A program made the translations under genes and the position numbers. This document shows positions 16,819-22,915 of a stretch of DNA of 26,970 nucleotides, in pieces. Each line of letters starts with the position of its first letter. Positions within the stretch are counted from its first letter, which is position 1. A model generated the notes under the pieces. That model was given only the letters and a program-made list of their open reading frames with translations. It was not told the DNA's origin and did no database searches. The DNA comes from Bacteroidales bacterium UBA3543 (GTDB lineage Bacteria > Bacteroidota > Bacteroidia > Bacteroidales > UBA932), in assembly GCA_002376715.1 (NCBI GenBank), contig DFOK01000090.1, positions 1-26,970 on the forward strand, read 5' to 3'.

Positions 16819-17904
16819 CTATAGTAAAGCTATAAACTCCTTCATCTCCTCTTCGTGAGCATCAAGAGAGTCCAGAAGGCGTTTTTGTGCCATCGTACGG
16901 TCATAATTATGCTCAGGATATTTGATCTTATAGTAGGTGTCACCGTTTAGATAATCTGTCAGAAAACGGACTGTCTGCATATAAGTCAGGAGCTTGGCCC
17001 CGAAAGGCAGCAATTCTTTTTCAATATCAGTAATGAAGGGCTTCGCCCCTTCGAGATAACCTCTCGTAAATGCCTTGAATATTTCCATGTCGAGGCCGAC
17101 ATTATCCAGGTCTTTATCATCTTCGGCTCCGGTATTGGCGGCCGAACGGATAAAATCACCATAGTCGGAAAGGACATAGCCCGGCATAGTAGTATCAAGG
17201 TCTATGACACATAATACATTGTCATCCTCGTCAAAGAGAATGTTGTTGACCTTTGTATCACAATGGGTTATGCGTTTAGTAAGTTTACCTTCACGTCCGA
17301 GGCGTTCGGCAAGCGACATTTCGTCAGCCCTCTCAAGCAACTCGTCAACCAAGGGACGCATACGTTCGAGACGACCGGCTTTATCATCAGATACAGCCTC
17401 GCGAAGTTGGCTGATGCGAAACTCAATGTTGTGAAAATTGGGAATTGTCTCGTCAAGAGGCTCCCCACCCAGGTCTGAAAGCATATATTGAAAATCGGCA
17501 AATGACTTGCCTGTAATATATGCCAGTTCCGGTGTCACATCATCGCGGCTCTTTGAACGGTCTATGTACTTGGAAACCCTCCAGAACTCTCCATCCGCCT
17601 CGTAATAGGATTTGCCGGTACGACTCTTGACAAATGTGAGAAGTCTGTCCGTACCTCCGGGAACTCCACGATCAAACATTTTTTCACGAATATGAGCAGT
17701 CACCCTGTCTATGTTGCGCTGCATCTTGTCAACATCCTTGAATACGTCGCTGTTGATGCGTTGCACCACATAGTCGGGAAGGTCAGGTTCTACAATTCTG
17801 AGTTTGTAGGTGTCGTTGATAAGACCCTTACCCAAACGAGATATCTCTATCGGCGTACCTTCAATCTCAAAATTCGAAAGTATTTTTCTCCACCTGTTGT
17901 TCAT
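16819..17904 (-). CDS. NahK-like N-acetylhexosamine 1-kinase (APH phosphotransferase family)
   Basis: A cytosolic small-molecule kinase of 361 residues, close in length and pattern to Bifidobacterium NahK (359), which phosphorylates GlcNAc or GalNAc at C1. Shared segments by memory of that protein include GLINDTY (28-34), the brace-type motif HCDTKVNN (214-221, catalytic Asp216 and Asn221), IDLDTTMPG (234-242, metal-binding Asp235/Asp237), the DYGDFIRSAANTGAEDDKDL region, and RFLTDYLNGD followed by KYPEHNYDRT. The match runs over the whole length, so a hexosamine kinase is far likelier than an antibiotic phosphotransferase. No LNB phosphorylase or transporter is adjacent. A M14 gene is divergent, and the two promoters overlap. 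Confidence 0.82.
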   Translation of the reverse strand: MNNRWRKILSNFEIEGTPIEISRLGKGLINDTYKLRIVEPDLPDYVVQRINSDVFKDVDKMQRNIDRVTAHIREKMFDRGVPGGTDRLLTFVKSRTGKSYYEADGEFWRVSKYIDRSKSRDDVTPELAYITGKSFADFQYMLSDLGGEPLDETIPNFHNIEFRISQLREAVSDDKAGRLERMRPLVDELLERADEMSLAERLGREGKLTKRITHCDTKVNNILFDEDDNVLCVIDLDTTMPGYVLSDYGDFIRSAANTGAEDDKDLDNVGLDMEIFKAFTRGYLEGAKPFITDIEKELLPFGAKLLTYMQTVRFLTDYLNGDTYYKIKYPEHNYDRTMAQKRLLDSLDAHEEEMKEFIALL

Positions 17905-17921
17905 ATTCTTGACAATTTGTA

Positions 17922-17952
17922 TTGTAAAGGTAGTGATAATATGTTATTTTCG
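17922..17952 (+). promoter_or_regulatory. Promoter of the M14 peptidase gene
   Basis: TTG (17922-17924), 20 bases, then TATTTTCG (17945-17952) matches the consensus with one mismatch. The start point near 17958 selects the ATG at 17974 over in-frame ATGs further upstream, such as 17941 or 17692. Confidence 0.45.
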
Positions 17953-17955
17953 CAA
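17925..17955 (-). promoter_or_regulatory. Promoter of the NahK-like kinase gene
   Basis: On the minus strand TTG (17955-17953), 20 bases, then TACCTTTA (17932-17925) matches the consensus with one mismatch. The start point would be near 17919, about 15 bases before the ATG at 17904. It overlaps the divergent promoter of the M14 gene. Confidence 0.45.
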
Positions 17956-17973
17956 AAAATAAGCTATACTATA

Positions 17974-19548
17974 ATGAGACATTTTATCCTTACAATAGTG
18001 CTTCTGGGCGCATCGCTCACGGCAAACTCACAAGTCAGATTCGATGCTGATTTCGAGAGCGGAAACCTTGGAAAAGTAGAGCTTCTCGATTCCGTAAAAG
18101 TAATTGTCACCCCTGGAGATACGGTTGAACATCTCTCCTACCTCTTCCACGGAAGGTTTGACCCCGTCAACCCCATTGATATCTCCCTTGCTGCCAATGC
18201 CAATTGGTATTATTTCAGAATTAGCGGCATCAGAGGCAAACAGATATATCTCACTCTGAAGGACAACGGAGTCCACGGTCTCTCCTATTCCTACGACGGG
18301 GATAATTGGATGCATTTCCCCCTCAACGAATCGCCCCGCAGAAGGTTGGATAAACGATTCGACAAGGACACGGTATTCATCGCACTCTATCGTCCATACA
18401 CATACTCCTATCTCCAGGAACGCATTGCAGAATGGGGCGGCAGGGAGGGCACTCTGATTGACACTATCGGCCGGAGCTTTGAAAACAGGCCTTTGCAGCT
18501 GCTTCACATTACCGATCCAAATGTACCTGCTTCAGCCAAAAAACGCCTCTGGTTTCACGGCCGCCAGCATCCAAGCGAAACTCCCGGATCCTGGCTCCTG
18601 GACGCTTTTATAGAAAAACTCACCTCCGACACGCCCGAGGCAAGGTCGCTCAGAGCACAAATCGATGCATACATACTCCCCTTCGCCAATCCTGACGGAG
18701 TATTCAATGGCCTCTCAAGGTCAAATGTGACCGGAGTTAATCAGGAAATCAATTTCGGAAGGAGTGACGACAGCACAGTAGTAGAGGTACAGGCGATGAA
18801 AGCGATGTTCCGCAAACTCCATGACGAACAACCGATAGACCTGGTGCTCAACAATCACTCACAGCATGCCGACTGTGCAATTTACTGGATGCACACCAGC
18901 AGCAGCACCTCCATTGAATATGCGCGCAAGCAATGGGTCTTTGCGGGACTCTCCTGCTCATTCAATCCCTATATGTATCCCAAGGAGATGTTGTTCTCAG
19001 ATGTGGCTCCCAGATACTGCGAGGGTTGGTTCTGGAACAATGCGGGTGAGCGTACCATTGCACTGACCCTGGAAACTCCCTACACCTTTTATTCTTTCAA
19101 CAAAGAGGGAGAATGGGTTAATGACTCCAACCTCAGGTACTTCGGTGAGCGCCTTCTGGATGCTGTAGCCGAATACTTCGGACTCTCTACACCGGGACGC
19201 ATTCTGATAGAAAATCCCGATAATCCAAAGGGTTGGACACCCCTCTCCAATCAGACTACCGCTTTTATGGGCGAAAGCGGGTGGAGTGCTACCTCAGCGA
19301 AATCCAAGATTATATATAGAACGGATATGGTAGAAGCAGGAGAATACGAACTCTACCGCTATATTCCGGGTGATAATGTAGAGCCCCCAAAAGGCCGCAA
19401 CGATTTTGGCGACATTGATCCCGGCGAACACGGATGGGTATTCGAATGTGATTTTACCCAAAAAAGAGATGGACGTTTCAAATATGTCTATAGAGCAAAA
19501 GAAATTGGCAACATCGCTGATGCAATCCTGCTAATAAAAAAGAAATAG
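17974..19548 (+). CDS. Exported M14 zinc carboxypeptidase-like protein with CCP-type N-terminal domain
   Basis: A 524-residue exported protein. I start it at ATG 17974, where a signal peptide begins (MRHFILTIVLLGASLTANS), although the frame is open further upstream. Residues about 21-150 resemble the N-domain of cytosolic carboxypeptidases (FESGNLGKV, NWYYFRISG). The M14 catalytic domain follows, with zinc ligands His199 and Glu202 in GRQHPSE and His295 in LNNHSQH, and catalytic Glu368 in LTLETPY. The usual Asn-Arg that anchors a substrate C-terminal carboxylate (as in GVDLNRNF) is replaced by GVNQEINF at 254-261. Residues after about 420 form a beta-rich tail. The fold and zinc site are clear. 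Whether it cleaves C-terminal residues is doubtful because of the changed clamp. Confidence 0.8.
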   Translation: MRHFILTIVLLGASLTANSQVRFDADFESGNLGKVELLDSVKVIVTPGDTVEHLSYLFHGRFDPVNPIDISLAANANWYYFRISGIRGKQIYLTLKDNGVHGLSYSYDGDNWMHFPLNESPRRRLDKRFDKDTVFIALYRPYTYSYLQERIAEWGGREGTLIDTIGRSFENRPLQLLHITDPNVPASAKKRLWFHGRQHPSETPGSWLLDAFIEKLTSDTPEARSLRAQIDAYILPFANPDGVFNGLSRSNVTGVNQEINFGRSDDSTVVEVQAMKAMFRKLHDEQPIDLVLNNHSQHADCAIYWMHTSSSTSIEYARKQWVFAGLSCSFNPYMYPKEMLFSDVAPRYCEGWFWNNAGERTIALTLETPYTFYSFNKEGEWVNDSNLRYFGERLLDAVAEYFGLSTPGRILIENPDNPKGWTPLSNQTTAFMGESGWSATSAKSKIIYRTDMVEAGEYELYRYIPGDNVEPPKGRNDFGDIDPGEHGWVFECDFTQKRDGRFKYVYRAKEIGNIADAILLIKKK

Positions 19549-19598
19549 CATTGAGCTCCAGTCCTTTCCAATTCAGAATTCAAAACTTTTAACTCAAA

Positions 19599-19629
19599 TT
19601 TGTTATCATAGTAAAAAAATCTAACTTTG
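19599..19629 (+). promoter_or_regulatory. Consensus promoter far upstream of the repeat lipoprotein
   Basis: TTTG at 19599-19602, exactly 19 bases, then TAACTTTG at 19622-19629: the best promoter match in the window. The start point would be near 19636, giving a leader of about 320 bases to the next CDS at 19957. Confidence 0.68.
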
Positions 19630-19635
19630 TCCACA

Positions 19636-19956
19636 AATACCTAAACGCTTAACGATTTCTCTTTTCTATTCTCTATGGTTACGCCACAACGGGAAATAGC
19701 ATCATACCGAATCGGACAGTCGTCCGTCACTTCTTCCTCTCTCGTTGAAATAGAGATATTTATCACCACACCACTTTCAAACGGCAGCATTTATGCCTAC
19801 CGTCCATTTTGTGTCCGTTGCTATGAGGAATGCGCGTTGCGTGGTGCAGGGTGGGGGTTATGAATCAGGAAGAATGGCAAAGAAAGAATATGGAAAGAAA
19901 GTAGGAGGTGAATGACAATTAGTAATTAGCCAACGGCTTAAAATGAAATTAAAATA
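19636..19956 (+). other. Long untranslated leader or small-gene region before the repeat lipoprotein
   Basis: About 320 transcribed bases separate the promoter from the lipoprotein ATG. The region contains a short hairpin (CGGAC at 19713-19717, GTCCG at 19722-19726). It also has a 62-codon open frame at 19675-19863 with no recognisable domain and only a weak case for being a gene. A heptad repeat block lies at 19830-19857. The last 90 bases are purine- and AT-rich. It could be a regulatory leader, a small RNA, or decayed sequence. I cannot match it to a known riboswitch class. Confidence 0.4.
19830..19857 (-). repeat. Degenerate heptanucleotide repeat block 2
   Basis: Read on the minus strand, four consecutive heptads appear: CCCCCAC, CCTGCAC, CACGCAA and CGCGCAT. 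They fit the same loose consensus as blocks 1 and 3. The block lies inside the long leader, in opposite orientation to block 3 downstream of the same gene. Confidence 0.45.
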
Positions 19957-22194
19957 ATGGATATGAAATTCAAGCTTTTTACTTTCGCACTGCTCGGCTT
20001 ATTGATTGCGAGCTGCACCCGTGAAGCTCTTCCAGAAATTGAGAAGGAAGGAGGAAAGATGGTTACCATAAGCGCAACTATCCCGGCGGAAACACGCGTA
20101 GCCTACACAGACTCTGATACCCCCGGTAGTGGTGGCACACTGGCATGGGAAAGCGGTGATCAACTAATGCTGGTTGGATATGACAACGACAATGTTTATA
20201 AAGGACATAAGGTATTTTCCTACGTTACAGGAACAGTAGGCGATTTTACGGGAGAAACTGTGTCAGGCGCTACCAAATACAAAGCCTACTATCCAGCAAA
20301 TGTCATATTGGGTCAAAATGGAGAACCGCTACCACCTGATGCTAATTTCTGGGAACAGACACAAATCGGAAATGGTTCATCAGCGCATCTCGCTGCCAAA
20401 CTACTCCTAAGCGACACGGAAGCAAATGACATCAATACGCTTTTTACCCTTGACTCTCCATGCAGCATCATCAAATTTGTGCTCAGCAACATACCTGAAG
20501 ATGTAGGAGAGCTCAGCAAACTGATTTGGACAGTAGAAACAGCATCAGGGACCCAATCTATGACACTTAACTTGAACAATGTAACTATCGGTACCGGCGC
20601 AACCGATCTGACCGCATTTCTTTCTTTTAACCCGACAGTTATGCAAATCAAGCCAAACGGTGAGGTAAATATAACTCTGATGGGTGCAAAAATGTGCCAG
20701 TGGAACACTCTGGTAGTAAACCCAAAGACCTACTCAGCAAAATACAGATATACAGCTACTGTAAATAGCGATTGGACAACTGAGACCAAAACTCAGTTCC
20801 GCTATAAAATCACAACCTTGCAACCAAACACAGAGTACAAAATCTGGCAGAAATCATCCTCATCCATCAACCCCGTAAATCTAATGATCGACTGGGGAGA
20901 TGACTCTGATACAACCATTGTTCAAGGTGCTTCACTTTTAAAGACAATCGCTTCTCATGAGTATGCCGTAGCTGACGAGTATACCATCACCATTTACTCC
21001 GACCAAGTGGACACCACTCTTATACAGACACCGCAAATAATATTCTTTAACGATGATACTTACGAAAGAGACACACTACAGACGGCCATACTTGACCCCT
21101 TCCCCAATATGGGAACTGATTTCTCCTACTACTTCTGGGGCTGCATAAGATTAACTTCTGTTCCGGCGGATCTATTCAGATACAATCCTAGTGCGATAGC
21201 GTTTCAGAGAAGTTTCCTGAGCTGTATCAAGTTAACTTCTATTCCGGCGGAACTATTCAAGTACAATACGCAAGCAGTAGATTTCATGGATTGCTTTGCC
21301 GGCTGTGCAGAATTAAATTTTATTCCGGCAGAACTATTTAAGTACAATATCAACGCAAAATGGCTTATTGGATGTTTTTCATTTTGCTACGGAATAACCA
21401 ATATTCCGGAAGACCTGTTCAAATACAACACACTTATAACAGATTTCAGCAATTGCTTCTGGCGCACCGGATTAACATCAATTCCAGGGAAGCTATTCAT
21501 GTACAATACGAATGCATTATCGTTCTCTTCCTGTTTCTCAGAGTGCCCAGGATTAAGCTCTATTCCGGCAGAACTGTTCCAATATAATACGAAAGCAACG
21601 GATTTCAGCTATTGCTTCAATGGATGCACAGGATTAAGCTCAATTCCGGACTACCTGTTCAGATACAATTTAGAAGTAAAGTACTTCAACGCTTGTTTCT
21701 CCGGCTGCACAGGATTAACAAAGATTCCGCAAATACTGTTTATTAAGAATCAGAAGGCAATAACGTTCAATTCCTGCTTTCAGAACTGCACAGGATTAAC
21801 AAAGATTCCAATAGTAATATTTGACCTCAATCTCCAAGCGGAAGATTTTAAGTCGTGCTTCGAAGGTTGCACAGGGCTGAGTTCTATTCCGACCGGACTG
21901 TTTGAATACAATACGAAAGCAATAAATTTCAGCAAATGTTTCTCTGGTTGCACCCGATTGCGATTAATAGCGGAAATTTTTCCGGACCCGAGTACAAACC
22001 CCGACTTTTTTGTAGGTAGAACTATGGATTTCAGCAATTGTTTTTACAATGTAGGCACACAAGCGGCGTACCCGGGTACTGCCCCAAGATTATGGGAATT
22101 TACCGGCAATAGCGGCTGGACTATTACCAATTGTTTCACTAACGCCTTTGTAAGCAACTACGGCGATATTCCGCCCAGTTGGAAGGGACTATAA
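19957..22194 (+). CDS. Surface lipoprotein: fimbrillin-like N-domain, PKD-like domain and ten 27-residue leucine-rich repeats
   Basis: A 745-residue lipoprotein with lipobox LIASC and lipidated Cys20. Residues about 30-270 look like the N-domain of Bacteroidetes fimbrillin-like proteins (VTISATIPAETRVAYTDS, the LAWESGDQL segment, YKAYYPA). A PKD-like beta domain follows at about 304-360 (DWGDDSDTT, HEYAVADEYTITI). Ten tandem repeats of the pattern LTSIPAELFKYNTxAxDF-xxCFxGC occupy 399-667, preceded by a half repeat and closed by a cap ending PPSWKGL. The repeats resemble BspA/DUF285-type leucine-rich repeats used for surface binding. The gene has its own distant promoter and a strong terminator. 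The binding partner is unknown; adhesion is inference from the family. Confidence 0.82.
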   Translation: MDMKFKLFTFALLGLLIASCTREALPEIEKEGGKMVTISATIPAETRVAYTDSDTPGSGGTLAWESGDQLMLVGYDNDNVYKGHKVFSYVTGTVGDFTGETVSGATKYKAYYPANVILGQNGEPLPPDANFWEQTQIGNGSSAHLAAKLLLSDTEANDINTLFTLDSPCSIIKFVLSNIPEDVGELSKLIWTVETASGTQSMTLNLNNVTIGTGATDLTAFLSFNPTVMQIKPNGEVNITLMGAKMCQWNTLVVNPKTYSAKYRYTATVNSDWTTETKTQFRYKITTLQPNTEYKIWQKSSSSINPVNLMIDWGDDSDTTIVQGASLLKTIASHEYAVADEYTITIYSDQVDTTLIQTPQIIFFNDDTYERDTLQTAILDPFPNMGTDFSYYFWGCIRLTSVPADLFRYNPSAIAFQRSFLSCIKLTSIPAELFKYNTQAVDFMDCFAGCAELNFIPAELFKYNINAKWLIGCFSFCYGITNIPEDLFKYNTLITDFSNCFWRTGLTSIPGKLFMYNTNALSFSSCFSECPGLSSIPAELFQYNTKATDFSYCFNGCTGLSSIPDYLFRYNLEVKYFNACFSGCTGLTKIPQILFIKNQKAITFNSCFQNCTGLTKIPIVIFDLNLQAEDFKSCFEGCTGLSSIPTGLFEYNTKAINFSKCFSGCTRLRLIAEIFPDPSTNPDFFVGRTMDFSNCFYNVGTQAAYPGTAPRLWEFTGNSGWTITNCFTNAFVSNYGDIPPSWKGL
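21151..21957 (+). repeat. Ten tandem 81-base coding repeats (one of 78)
   Basis: Ten consecutive units encode residues 399-667. Nine are 27 codons long. The fourth is 26 codons, having lost the position of its second cysteine. The core ATTCCGG...CTGTTC...TACAAT is well kept at the DNA level and supports recent expansion or recombination. Conserved positions are Leu1, Ile4-Pro5, Leu8-Phe9, Asn12, Phe18, Cys21-Phe22 and Cys25. Confidence 0.85.
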
Positions 22195-22211
22195 TACCAT
22201 ATCGTCTTAAA

Positions 22212-22248
22212 ATCAAAAAATCCACCATCACACGGTGGATTTTTTGAT
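22212..22248 (+). terminator. Intrinsic terminator of the repeat lipoprotein
   Basis: Positions 22212-22226 and 22234-22248 form a perfect 15-base-pair stem (ATCAAAAAATCCACC against GGTGGATTTTTTGAT) with a 7-base loop, 17 bases after the stop. Both flanks are A/T-tracts, so it may also act on minus-strand transcripts. Confidence 0.88.
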
Positions 22249-22369
22249 ATTTCAGTATCGGGAATGTGAAGTAACAAGCAAATAAAATATAAAATTAGAG
22301 ACACAAAACAAAAAGACGGAATTGCCCTTCTTTATTTAACTATGCAGCCACCTGATAACCAACACTCTA

Positions 22370-22439
22370 CTCGCACCACGTACCCCGTAACTCGTAACTC
22401 ACACCCCGCATCCCGTATCACGTATCCCACACCACGGTG
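22370..22439 (+). repeat. Degenerate heptanucleotide repeat block 3, ten heptads
   Basis: Exactly ten consecutive seven-base units fill 22370-22439 without a break in phase. Examples are CACGTAC, CCCGTAA, CTCGTAA, CCCGTAT and CACGTAT; the last, CACGGTG, is the most degenerate. The consensus is C-Y/A-C-G-Y-A-H. The block ends at the base before the stop codon of the minus-strand lipoprotein gene. The 120 bases between it and the terminator at 22248 show nothing else that I can name. Confidence 0.75.
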
Positions 22440-22901
22440 CTACTTTTTCTTCAGATTGAAATTGACATCGCTGACCTTAGCGTGACCGGAGTACCACACA
22501 CCTTCATCTTTATATTTGAAATCCTTGAGAACCAGTGTATCACTCTGATATTCACCACCGCCCTCCTCTCCATCGACATCTTCTGCAACGACTATCATTT
22601 CCACTAAAGGGAAAGAACGGATATCAACTTGATAATTTCCCTGCACGTCCGTAAGAGCAGACCCCTCAAAACGGATTTGATGTTGGCCAAGGGAATCTTT
22701 ATAGGGATGGCCACCTACAGATACCTTGATACCTTGAAGCGGTCTGCCCTCCTCACTTCTCACATGCCCGCTGGTGGTATAAGATGCACTGGGGGTGCCA
22801 TACATGCCTATCGGACATCCCGCAAGAATTATAGAAGGAAAAATGAAGGCGAGGAGCCTTGTGAACAAGTTACTCTTTATTGAGGATAGCTTTCTTTTCA
22901 T
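22440..22901 (-). CDS. Radical-SAM-associated putative lipoprotein (carboxypeptidase-regulatory-like fold)
   Basis: A 153-residue lipoprotein with signal peptide and lipobox ILAGC (lipid Cys29). After the Cys come MYGTPSASY (33-41), a beta-sandwich segment GHVRSEEGRPLQGIKVSV like a carboxypeptidase-regulatory domain, and DVDGEEGGGEYQSDT (108-122). The YGxPxxxY start and the DxDGEExGGxxxSDT stretch are the marks of the Bacteroidetes family annotated as radical-SAM-associated putative lipoprotein, usually found beside a radical SAM/SPASM gene. No such gene (CxxxCxxC) is in this window. It starts 14 bases after the DUF4301 stop, so it is probably the last gene of the recF run. Its function is unknown. 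Confidence 0.75.
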   Translation of the reverse strand: MKRKLSSIKSNLFTRLLAFIFPSIILAGCPIGMYGTPSASYTTSGHVRSEEGRPLQGIKVSVGGHPYKDSLGQHQIRFEGSALTDVQGNYQVDIRSFPLVEMIVVAEDVDGEEGGGEYQSDTLVLKDFKYKDEGVWYSGHAKVSDVNFNLKKK

Positions 22902-22915
22902 AATCTGAGTTCTTA

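Noticed and set aside
16819..17904. Aminoglycoside resistance gene
   Set aside because: The APH-type fold is shared, but the full-length pattern and C-terminal KYPEHNYDRT segment match hexosamine kinases instead.
17692..17973. A 94-residue N-terminal extension of the M14 protein from ATG 17692
   Set aside because: It overlaps the divergent kinase gene and its promoter, and would bury the signal peptide that begins at 17974.
19675..19863. 62-codon frame in the leader of the repeat lipoprotein as a real gene
   Set aside because: It runs through the heptad repeat block and has no domain I know. It is kept only as part of the leader description.
22308..22334. Possible terminator hairpin for the minus-strand lipoprotein gene
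   Set aside because: The AAAGACGG/CCCTTCTTT pairing is imperfect and has no clear T-tract on the minus strand.
22370..22439. CRISPR array reading of heptad block 3
   Set aside because: Units are 7 bases without spacers and are degenerate, and no cas genes are present.
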